A stretch of DNA of 64,000 bases from Larix kaempferi (taxonomy: Eukaryota; Streptophyta; Pinopsida; Pinales; Pinaceae). The number at the start of each line of letters is the position of its first letter. Positions within the stretch are counted from its first letter, which is position 1. The DNA lies in the NCBI GenBank assembly GCA_027924585.1, contig BSBM01000232.1, positions 31,953,001-32,017,000 on the forward strand. The letters are read 5' to 3'. The translations under genes were made by a program, and so were the position numbers. Shown piece by piece: positions 45,431 to 55,689 of the stretch. Under the pieces are notes generated by a model, which saw nothing but the letters and a program-made list of their open reading frames with translations, was not told where the DNA came from and ran no database searches.

Positions 45431-46073
45431 TGTTGATGTATTTGTAACTTCGGAAGATATTCACTTGTATATTGTATGTATTACATTTGTACTTTATTGT
45501 ATCGCCAACGGAGATGTATTATTCCTCCGATTGGAAGTGTCGTCATTTGTACTTGCAAGTGTCGCAAGTTATCTTGTAAGTGTCGTAACTTATATTTGAT
45601 GGGTTATTAGACTACCAGTGTGGGGTCGGCCCTGTATGAGTCATGTGGGTTAAAGGGTTATTAGACCACCCTAGTGGGGTCGGCCCAATCAACATTATGT
45701 TAAGTGGTTAATTTGGGGCCGACCTAGTTGAGTAAAGGTCAAGTGAAAGTAAAAGTATAAATAGAGAGTGTGACTCTCTCATTTGATACATTCACACACT
45801 CACTCACTTCACATTAGTGAGAGAGAGGAGGAGTGCGCACAAGTGGAGGAGGAGCAACTGCTAGGAGAATATCTCTTGTTGTGGGGTTTGATCTTTGTGA
45901 TCTTTGTATTGATGCTCATTCTATCTCTAAGGAAGTTGCGGGGTTTTTCACCTTCTTGGTTTTCCCCGGTGAAATGTTTTGTGTCTCTTGTCTCTTGTGT
46001 TTGATATGTTGTACATGTTGTTCTCTCAGTTAAGATCCTAGATCAGATTGAATTAAATACTGAAAAACTAACA
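45431..46073 (+). mobile_element. 3' LTR of Copia element A
   Basis: TGTTGATGTATTTGTAAC ... AAAACTAACA, same length as the 5' LTR (643 bp). The TATA box and stem AGAGAGT/ACTCTCT (45763-45779) are unchanged. Confidence 0.94.
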
Positions 46074-46211
46074 CCTAGATCTTATTGGTCCAAGATTTAA
46101 TCTTGGCCATTGGATCTCAAGAAAAAGTTACCACGATTAAAAAGGGCAAATTAGGGATTTGAGGCATCATTGTTATCATTTCTTCATCCAAAGAGATTTT
46201 GGAGGAAAAAG

Positions 46212-47112
46212 CTAAGTCACAAGGTTCACCGAACCTAATCTTTGAGGTTCGAGGTTCGGCGAACCTCAAAAAAAATTTGAAATTCGTTTAGGTTCGCGAA
46301 CCTATTCGTTGGGGCTTGATTTTTCGTTGGGGTTCATTTTTTTATGAGGTTCGGGCGGGCTTTTTCCTAGGGCAAAACCGCCCAAAAACATCCATTCCGC
46401 CCATCGCTTTTTTGCACCCTCGCGACCTCCCTCCGGCTCCATTCACTACAACCCCGAGCTCCGCCTCCATCACTGCAACCCCGAGCTCTGCCTCGGCCCT
46501 CCATCACTGCAAGTTGCAACCCCGAGCATTCATCATAGGCCACAATTCATCCCGGGACCCGATGCGGCGACGGCGACCTCCCTTCGGCTCTGCCACCATC
46601 AAGGCGACCTCCCTCCGGCTCCGGCTCCGCCTCCATCACGGGCCACGATTCTAGTGCGGCTCCACCGGACCACCACGCCCACAACACCACTCGACTCGGG
46701 CCTCGGCGACTGCAACCCTGACAATTTCTTAATTTTGAAATTTGAAAAATATGTTTTATTTCATTTTGCATTTTGAAAAATAGGTTCTGCTTCTTTTTAC
46801 AATTTGCAGTTGCACTATAAATGATAAATCCGTGTGTTTAAATATTTAAAAAGCGTTGATGATTGGAATTTGTCATTATTAAACATATATGGATTATTTA
46901 TTGATCACGATTATTACTTATTCTTGTTTATTGATCATGTATATTGCACTGATTTTTTGTTAGTTATGTTATTTATGCTATATATTTAGCTCTCATGTAT
47001 GATGTTCATGTATATATAGTCAAACCTTATGTCAAACCTCATCCGAACCTCATCGGAAAATTCGAACCCGAATCGAACCTAATCCTTGCCAAACCCGAAC
47101 CGTGTGACTTAG
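46212..47112. mobile_element. Non-autonomous hAT element (901 bp) with exact 8-bp target duplication
   Basis: Ends CTAAGTCACAAGGTTC and, in complement, CTAAGTCACACGGTTC. GGAAAAAG flanks it on both sides (46204-46211 and 47113-47120). Near the left end are three palindromes built on GGTTC/GAACC (GGTTCACCGAACC, GGTTCGGCGAACC, AGGTTCGCGAACCT); GAACC motifs recur at the right end (47024-47102). The middle (46390-46700) is GC-rich and unlike the surroundings, but its ORF (46316-46654) is low-complexity Pro/Ser/Arg. No transposase. The outer repeat matches the autonomous-type element ending at 30098. Confidence 0.93.
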
Positions 47113-48098
47113 GGAAAAAGAGAAATTGACCTTTTGAGGAGAGAAGGACGAGTTCAAGGAGGGAGAGAGAGAGAGAAACCCTAGGAACGAGTTCCAATGT
47201 GAATAATACAAAAGATTGGCACGATTTTCAGAATATGTCTGGCTCATATCTCAAGGAGGAGATCAGCATTGAACACTACTTGTAACCAGCATGAAAATCT
47301 AGGTAGAGCAATAGTAAATACCAGCATGAAATTCAAAGTAAAGTGAACCAGATTTTGAGAAAGAATCTGGGCTTGAGTTCTGAGAATAGAGCCACGAATT
47401 TCGACGGAGATTATTCAGCATTTATTGAAGCAGAAGATTCTGTAGAGGCCGTACAGTGTGTAGACTTTATTGGCATGAATTTCATGCTAAGTGGGCACAA
47501 TTTTCAGGGGCAGAATCTACAGGGGTGAGCACATTTGTTCAGCCTGTTAATGGCACAAATTTTGAGGCAAGCTACAGCTAGATTGGCAAGAAAAAAAGGG
47601 GCCGTACTGTACAAGTTCAGACAGTGGCACGTTTTTCTATTTTGTACATCATCACTGGCTGTGAGATAAGTTTGTTTTTTTATGTTGAATATTACTGTTG
47701 TGTATTTCTATTTAAGAGAAGAAATAATAAAACTCTCTCTTTATCAGGTTTTCCCCTTTGAGGTTTTATCATGGACCAACTTGGCTAAACATTCAGAGTT
47801 TAAACTTTTCATGGTGTGACTGATATTTATGTCTATTAAAAGAGTGTAAAAATTCTCATGTGTTTAAAGCACAGTATCTTTTATGACTGAAAATCATTTG
47901 CAGCAGTTTAATATCAATGGGGTTTGGGCAATAAATGATATGTACAGAAGAAAAACTTGAAACTAGATTGGGAAACAAAAATTTCCATGGTATCAGATCG
48001 TACTTTGAAGGGCCGAAATTGAAATTAGTGATAAAGTTCAGATTTGAAAAGAAGGGGAAACATGTGGTTGGCTGTATTTACAGGTTCTTGGACTCATT

Positions 48099-51000
48099 GT
48101 GGTTATGGCTATTGGGTTAAGAATTGAAGATAGGCGGGATGGGGCAGTTAATTTTAGTCCGTGGAAGGCTAGAATTGTACTGATTCTTCAAGAGAATGAA
48201 CCATGGGATATGGTTAATAGTACCCAGGCTAAACCAGTTACAGTGCGTACTGATGCTACAGATAAGGCTGCCTTTGACAAAAAAGATATAAAAGCAAGAA
48301 AGATTATACTTGATGCAGTGAAGGATCATGTAATGCCACATGTGACAGGTAAAGATCATGCTTATCAGATGTGGAGTGCTTTGACTAACGTGTACCAAAT
48401 TTCTAACAAAAATCATAAGATGGTACTGAGAGAAAAATTGAAAGGCATCCGGATGAACAAATCAGAAAACATGGCATCTTAGCTTACTAGAATAACACAA
48501 GTGAGAGATGAACTTGGAGCAGTCGGGGAGGTTGAACAGGGCAGTGACTTATTGTAGACAGCCTTGAATGGTGTGACAAAACCATGGGCTGTATTTGTGG
48601 AGTCTGTTGTAGCCCGAGAGCATATGCCTTCTTGGGATTGTCTTTGGGACGACTTCATTCAGGAGGAGACTCGAAGAGGTTATATACAGGAAATTCCATC
48701 TCAGAGTAGGGAGGATGAGGAGATTGTTGCCTTAGCATCCAAAGGCAAGAAGAAGAAGTTCAAGAAGCGCCCTAAGGGTGGGGCCAAGCAGCAGGGTGGC
48801 AAGTAGAATAAAGACATGAGCAAAGTCAAAGGCTTTGCTTGCCATAAGTTTGGGCAATATGCTGGACAATGCCCAAACAAGAAGAAGAAGAAGCAGCAGA
48901 CAGCAGCTACTGCAGAGATTGATGGGTACACAGCTCAGTTTGAGAGAGTTTTCTCTCTACACTAGTCATTCAGAGAGAGCATCTATTACTAGTATTGATG
49001 TACAAGATTAGAGGGAGTATTCTCTGCTAGTTGGTCAGCCCTCGAGTGTATCCACCGCTGCATGCACCTGGTACATTGATAGTGGGGATTCGAGCCATAT
49101 GACAGTTGCACGTGATATGATTATAGAGTTCGTTGAGACTGGCTTGGACTTGGTTGTGGTGTTGGGTGATAATACTATTGTCAAAGTAGTTGGGTGAGGG
49201 ACTATTATGTTTCAGATGGAGTCCGTGGATCCCATGACATTGAGGGGTGTCTTGTATGTCCCTGGCTGTAGAAGAACTTAGTATCAGTTTCACTTCCCAC
49301 TATTGAGGATAGAGGATTCAGAGTGTATGTCTTGGATGGGAAAGTACACATTTTTCCCAAAGGATCGAGTCCTTCTACTTCATTTGCGAATGGAGTCAGA
49401 TGCGGGAAATTGTACAAGTTACTATTTCAGCCTCATCATGCTTTGGCACACAGTAGCAGTTGTTAAGATTATATATGCTACCATAGACTAGATTGCAAAT
49501 TCATTAACATTCAATACATTATTCACGATAGCAGCATAAGCAGGATCTCTGAAAGAAACACAATCACAAAGCACAAAACAATATACCCTGCAAAACCCTC
49601 TAAGGGAAGAAAACCCAGCAAGAACTTCCTCAATATAGATGATCAAGTACAATGCCCCAAAAATATGTCTCACAAATAAGAGAGACAAGAATACCAAACT
49701 CTGGACTCTAGCCACTCCTCCTTCTCCTTCGCAGATATCTCTCTCTCTCTACTAATGTGAATTGCACAAGTGAGTGAATGAATAAATGAAGGAGTCTCTC
49801 CTTCTATTTATACACTACTTTTGACCTAATCTTTAACTCAGTTATGTCGGCCCCAGTAATCCTACCTGGGCCAACTTCTCTAGAGAGACTCAATTACCAC
49901 TTATATTATATTTACTTGGGTGCTAACGACCCGACTTACAATGGAGGGTTAACCTCATGACCTTTACATGACCAGATGTAATACTGACATCCGCGACGGA
50001 GTAAGGCATCCCTGACGGAGTTACAATAATAAAGTACAAGTAGAATATACTTCGAAGTTACATTAATTTAACAGCAGTAGCAGGGAATTATGTGAACTAT
50101 GGCACGGGAGAATGGCTCATTTGCATCATCCTACTTTGAGGATGTTGAGGGATATGGCAACAAGATTACTAGAGTTCACCATAGAGCAAAGTGGTGTGTG
50201 CCGAGGGTGTGCTTTGGGAAAGTGCACCAAGGCTGTTTTTTCGAGTAGTGATAGCAAGTCAGCAAGAGTATTAGACTTGATTCATTTTGACTTATGTGGT
50301 CCCATGTCATCTGCTTCATTGACAAGTTTTTAGTACTATCTCACTTTTATTGATGACTTCTCCAGGAAAAAACTTGGATCTACTTCCTGAAAAACAAGAA
50401 ATCGGAAGAAGTCTTGAAGAGGCTCCAAGAGTTTAAAGCTCTTGTGGAGAACCAAATAGGGAGGAAGATTCGGGTGCTCAGGTCAGACAATGGGGGTGAG
50501 TATACCTCCAATGCGTTTGATGAGTTTTGCAGATAGGAGGGTATCAAGAGGCAGTTGATTGTTCCATATACTCCACAGCAGAATGGAGTTACTGAAAGGA
50601 AGAACAGGGCAATAGTGGGAGCATCCAGAGTGATGTTCCATGATCAGAGTCTTCCTTTCTTTCAATGGGCTAAGGCCTATAGTATTTTTGTGTATGTTCA
50701 GAACAGGAGTCCACACTATGCCTTGGGTGTAAAACTCCAGAGGAGATATTTACTGGGAAGAAGCCTGAAATAGGCCATTTTCATATATTTGGATACCTGA
50801 CATATTCTCAAGTCCCTTCAGAGAAGAGGCCAAAGTTGGAGCCCACTACATAGAGGCATCTTTGTTGGTTATGACGAGACTTCGAAGGCCTTCCGTATTT
50901 ACCTTCCAGCCCAAAGGAGAGTTGTTGTGAGGAGGGAGATGAGATTTGAGGAGGAGCGGGCCTTCCGAAAGTCTAGAGAGTCGGAGCAGGAGCAACAGCA

Positions 51001-51875
51001 TACTCCTACTTCACAGGTGAGCACATTTCAAAGTCCAGCAATTCAGGGTGTAGGGTCACAGGTGTCAAGAGTGACCGGTTCACAGGCTACAAGATCTTCA
51101 AATTCAAGGGCACAGTCTACGGGTACTCCACGTGCAGGTTCTCTAGTCACAGGTTCACTAGTTTCACTTTCACGTGATTCAGATTCACTTAGGACAGGTT
51201 CACCAGCTATAGGATCTCAGACCTCAAGTGCTACTTCTTCAGGTAGACAGTTTTCAGGTGAAGATGTACAAGAGGAGATCTCTCCATAGGAGGCTACTTC
51301 AAAGAAAAGAAAGTCGAGATGGCTTAGAGAGACTTTGAAAGAAGCTACAGAGTCTGTAGGGAAACCCAAGAGGGAGGTCAAAGAGAGTAAAGCACCAAAG
51401 AGATTTTCCAGTTACATGGTTGTTGTGACTAGTCCTCGTAAGTGGGAGCCTTCTACTTTTGAGGAGGCAGCTACCCATCAGGCATGGAGAGATGCCATGG
51501 TGGAAGAGTATAGTTCCATCATGAAGAATGATGTGTGCGAGGTGGTTTCGAGACTAGCGGGGAAGTCCATTGTGACTTCCAAGTAACTCTACAAAATCAA
51601 GCATGCTGCGGATGGCAACGTCGAGAAATATAAAGCTCGATTTGTGGCACGAGGCTTCTCATAGATAGAGGGAGTAGATTATGATGAGACATTTGCACCA
51701 GTGGCTAGGTACTCCTCTATTAGATCAGTGATCTCCAATGCTACAAAGATGGGTTGGAGCATTCATCAGATGGATGTGAAGACAACATTTTTGAATGGTA
51801 TCTTATAGGAGGAGGTGTACATGGAGCAGCCACAGGGATTCGAGGTGCATGGGAGAGAGTCCCATGTGTGCAACC
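48099..51875 (+). pseudogene. Copia element B gag-pol, interrupted and truncated in RT
   Basis: Gag (48099-48806: NFSPWKARIVLILQENEPWD, ARKIILDAVKDHVMPHV), a broken zinc knuckle (48839-48871, CHKFGQYAGQC, short of the usual CX2CX4HX4C), protease (WYIDSGDSSHMT, Asp at 49079), a pre-integrase region (50112 on: MAHLHHPTLRMLRDMATRLL), integrase with Asp (HFDLCGPM), Asp (RSDNGGEYTS) and Glu (NGVTERKNRAI), a Ser/Thr-rich linker, and the start of RT (YKARFVARGFS, VDYDETFAPVARYSSIRSVI, MDVKTTFLNG, EEVYMEQPQGFEV). A solo LTR splits it at 49461-50073 and another LTR ends it at 51876 within HVCNL. RT core and RNase H are lost. Many TAG stops are present. Confidence 0.92.
49461..50073 (-). mobile_element. 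Copia solo LTR in element B with exact 5-bp target duplication
   Basis: On the minus strand it runs TGTTAAATTAATGTAACTTC ... ATATAATCTTAACA (613 bp). GCAGT lies on both sides (49456-49460 and 50074-50078). TATAAATA (minus strand 49812-49805) is followed by the perfect stem GAAGGAG/CTCCTTC. Deleting it restores the protease to pre-integrase reading across CACAGTAGCAGT. Confidence 0.93.
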
Positions 51876-53100
51876 TGTTATCCACTAAAATTGCACTTAG
51901 TGGATTTCGAGTGAACCGTTGAAGACTTGTACAATCCAATTGTTCTTTATCAGAGTTCAGAAGTTCTTTAGGCCTTCTAGGCCCTATTTTTTTTCCACAT
52001 GTTCATACCCCTTTGGGGGAATTGTAATAAAGTGTGCTAGCATGGACCCTTTATAAAGAACTTGGGATTCATAGGACTTAGACATCAAGCCGAGTATTCC
52101 AAGGTGTTGTTTCCCTTGTTAATTATGCACTGCTGAACAAGTTGTGTATAAATTTTGAGTTTTTCACCCGCTCCTCCAAAGCTGGAATGCTGGAATGCCC
52201 GTTTTGGTGGTTAGGCCTTAGCAGGTTATTAAAGTTCACGTGTCAATGGATATTAACATGTTAGACACTAATATCGAGTCATATGGAAATGTCTTAGGTC
52301 CCCTAGGATTTTTTCAAGTTCTGAGAAAAATATTTTTTGCTGTAAAATTAGGCTATTTTTTAATAGTTTAATTGGAAAATTTTAAAATGTAATAAAAGTG
52401 TGGTTTGTGGACATAATTTGTCAAGTGGATGCTCGTTTTCTAAGCCAAAGCACCCATTGAACCCATAAACCCACTTATCCTAAGTTTCGAGTGATTATTT
52501 ATCTCCAAAACTAATATTTACTCAAAAAATGCCAAAAAGACCAAATAAAATGCCAAATAATACATAATAAAGGAAAAATCTCAATCCCACGGGTCAAGGA
52601 ATTTTGTCGGATTCATATATCCGATGATTGGCAATCAAATCTAGGGAGAATATTGTGCAATTTGTGAAGGATTTGATTGAGGATCGAATCTCCTCTAAAG
52701 GAGGGTGCATTCCTCATTAAGGGGGGTGCATATCTCAGCCATGTGGACGATTTGCAAGGTAGCAACTTCTTGTTAGAGGGATGGAAATCCCAAAGGAATG
52801 TGCATCTCTTATGGGAGATGTGGCGCCATCTCCTCTCAATCTACTCCAACAATATCCACTATTTTCTCATTGAACTCGCCTTCAACTCAGAGTGAAGGAT
52901 CGCTCTCCTCTTACTCCTTTTGCTATATAAAGCGAGGCATTCCTCACTCTTCCTCGTGAAGTGTGGAACCTCTACTACCATTGTAAACTCGCTTTTGAAT
53001 ATTGTTAATGAAATAAGGCTTTGGAGGTCTCAATTGTGCCTTCTCTCAAGTTGGATGATCATTGCTTCATGTGTTATTTAAGGTAACTTTAGGATTCATT
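51876..53100 (+). mobile_element. LTR (Gypsy-like, long) inserted in Copia element B RT
   Basis: It starts TGTTATCCACTAAAATTGC after CAACC (51871-51875). TGCTATATAAAGCG at 52920 is a TATA box; AGGCTTTGGAGGTC (53017-53030) is shared with the copy at 61830 (63171). It opens with a dyad ATCCACTAA/TTAGTGGAT. The 3' border and any second target duplication were not found, so it may be a truncated LTR or the 5' LTR of a larger remnant. Confidence 0.65.
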
Positions 53101-55500
53101 TTTGCATTTGTTCTTGCTTTGTCAATCTTTAGCCTAATATGATTGGTAATGATCAATAGGATTGAGTAGTGTTGTTTCAATGCTCATTTAAAATTTCTAT
53201 TTTAAAGATTTAGAATTTTGCATGCTTGTTTCTTTATAAGTATGCTCTCCTTGTTTTTAATCCAGAATTTTACTATAAGATTTGATGAATGTTGTGCAAG
53301 TGTGAAGGGATCTGTTATCACACAACTTGTAGCTGCCCCAAGAGATGATCCTATGCAGGACGGTAGAGGAGATAGGAAACAAAAGAGGTGACCTAAGAGG
53401 GCCTCGATCCCCAGGTAGATTAGTTTTCACGCCAACCGAGGCACTCTTCGCTTTATGCTCTCCGAGCCCCAACAACAAAGAGGGAGACCGTGATCTACTC
53501 CCGAAAGGAGAGATCTAATCCAAACACCAGATCAAACTATAAACAAGAATATGTAAGGTGAAGGATGGAAATCCTAGATCTAGGAAATAGAGTCACTACA
53601 GAGGCTTAAGGAAGATGAGATATTAGCTTGAATTACAATAACTCTTAGATTAGAAGGGATCTAGGATATGGGTGCTAGGTCAAAAGATCAATTCTCACTG
53701 CCTTGGGAAACGTGAACTTATATTATTGAGAAATGGTCCAAGGAAGCAGATCTAAAGAGATTAGGGCTTTCTAGCACTGCTTGGTGATAGATCTAGCAGT
53801 ATCAAGGCTCACAAGCAAAGACCGAGCATCAAACAACCAGAAAAAAGGGCAAACTCAGAGAGGGTGCAAGGGTAAGAGATCAGTGCCTAGGGAATTGGGC
53901 AAGATGGAGTCCACTGAGGATGATGCCCCAGTAAACCCACTTTGGGCTAGGCCTAAAAGTAAAAACCCAAAAATTGTTTGCCACGATTTTAAGTTGTGTG
54001 AGCTAGAGAATTTTTATAAACTTTAGCAGCTTAGGGTTTGCAATAGAAATAGCAGCAGACTAATGGAATAGATAAATAACTCAAGAAAAACAATGGTACT
54101 TACCTCATGTGACTTGCAGATGCCAAGTGCAATGATGTTTCGACCCTCTCGAAGCAATTCCAAGTTGATTTGACAAACTCCAAGATGAAATCGATTTGCC
54201 TCCAGCAACTAGTGCGCCCTGCTTCCTGCAAATGACAATCTCAATGAGAATTGATTTACAGAAAGAGAAAGTAAATGGTGCAAGAAGAATAAGATAGCAT
54301 GAACATTGATCAAAGATACAATATAAATTACTCCCTGATTATTTTACTCATCCAATGAAGAGATCCGGAGAAGCCCCACGAAATCCTCCAGTGAAGTTGC
54401 CCTCGTGCAGTGCACACACTAAGCCAACACGTCTAGCATGGATATCTCATCAAATAACAAGGATGTGACAAGCTATCAGAGCTACAATCAAGCACAAGAA
54501 CAATATATAACAAAGGCACAAGATTTTTCCTATGTTGCACAAGTTTCTGGAACGCCAATATGTTGGGTACGTGGGTACGAGTATCCGGTACAGCTAGAAG
54601 CTTTGCCCAAATTTGTAGGAAACGTCGGGTTGGGAGTGGCAATAATATATATTAATTTTTTAAAATATATTACAAAAAATTAAAGAGTTAAAAAAACATA
54701 ATTGATTAATTTCATAGCTTAAACTATTTTAGCCTCTTAAGCCTCTAGTAGTGTCATGAAATTCAATCATTTTAAATTTGCTCACTCCTCCAGGCCCACA
54801 TTATACAAAAATTGGGTTTGTGTGACCTGAAGTAAACTCTAACTATGCATGACTCTAGTGCCATGGTATGTTTTGTAAATTTGACCTGCAACTTTATCCC
54901 AATGTACAAGTTTGTAAAGGATAGTTGCCTATATGTGTGTGTGTGTGTACGAAGCACAAATAACTTCATAAATCATAAGATTGAATCTTTTATAATTCCT
55001 TGTTTCAACTCCATCTCTATTATTGCTCCTAAGAGTGCTTAGTATTTGGGTGCCTTTGCATTTTTTTTATGGTAACTACTACTTACTTCTTATGTGAATG
55101 AAGGCTTGATTGTTTCAAGTTCAAGTAACAAACTTTCAAAGTCTTCAGTATTTTGTGTTTGATGTGGTTTATGATCCTAAATTGCTATATCAATCAATAT
55201 GAATAACGTAAGCTAGCTATAAACATTTGAGACATGAATTAAAGTTGTTCAATATCTTAGTATTGTAGAAAGATCCATAATTATTCACTGAAGTACATTG
55301 GCAGCTTATATTTTGAGTGTGAATGGATCTAAACATTTAAGAGATGTGGGCCCTCTTAATTTATATAACCTTGAAAATTTTAAAAATAGCATTATTGATA
55401 GATTCAATTGGAATTTTTATTATTGGTGATTTCTTGGAACAATAAACAACAATCATTCAATTGATTTTCGACACTTTTCTTATAATTTTGAGCTCCACAT
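53101..55500. other. Unassigned sequence
   Basis: No transposon domain was recognised. A (GT)n microsatellite lies at 54933-54949. A possible minus-strand exon (54104-54225) has good splice signals but no recognised product. The text around 54565-54640 (GGGTACGTGGGTACGAG) resembles DNA-transposon subterminal sequence, without a partner. Confidence 0.35.
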
Positions 55501-55502
55501 GG

Positions 55503-55555
55503 TTGGGAGCTTGTAGAAGCTCCCTGTCTGTTTAGGAGCTTCTACAAGCTCCCAA
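55503..55555. repeat. Perfect 21-bp inverted repeat with 11-nt loop
   Basis: TTGGGAGCTTGTAGAAGCTC plus C (55503-55523) pairs without mismatch with 55535-55555 across the loop CTGTCTGTTTA. The following 110 bases repeat the arm motif AGCTCCCAAGCTCCCA several times (55590-55655). Confidence 0.92.
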
Positions 55556-55689
55556 GAAAAAGGGAGCGGCTAAAGCAAGTTCCCAAAAAGCTCCCAAGCT
55601 CCCAGAGAATCTCCCAACAAAAAGAGGACGTTTCGTACCAGCTCCCAAGCTCCCAGGAGCAGTGAAACACCTGGTATGGGTTGCCAAAA

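Larger units (their letters stand above)
41370..46073 (+). mobile_element. Copia element A: complete termini, gutted interior, exact 5-bp target duplication
   Basis: Two 643-bp LTRs (41370-42012 and 45431-46073) flanked by CCTAG (41365-41369 and 46074-46078). A primer-binding site TGGTATCAAAGCTAGC starts at 42013 and a polypurine tract TAAGAGGGAG ends at 45430. Inside, only a Gag start (about 43055-43230) and RNase H (43740-44230) can be read; protease, integrase and RT are gone. It is therefore non-autonomous. I count about 30 substitutions and no indel between the LTRs, roughly 4.7%. Confidence 0.95.
41097..47987 (+). mobile_element. 5' LTR of Copia element B, split by two nested elements
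   Basis: The left part is 41097-41369, the middle 46079-46211, the right 47121-47987. Removing element A (with one CCTAG) and the 0.9-kb hAT (with one GGAAAAAG) rejoins about 1.27 kb of LTR-like sequence from TGTTAAAAATTTG to AATTTCCA, followed by the primer-binding site TGGTATCAGATCG (47988-48000) and gag. GTTTTCCCCTTTGAGG (47750-47765) is typical U5. The start is the weakest point. Confidence 0.5.

Noticed and set aside
46316-46654. 112-codon GC-rich ORF inside the small hAT element
   Set aside because: Low-complexity Pro/Ser/Arg composition from repeated CTCCGGCTC text; no domain. Possible captured DNA is noted as a finding instead.
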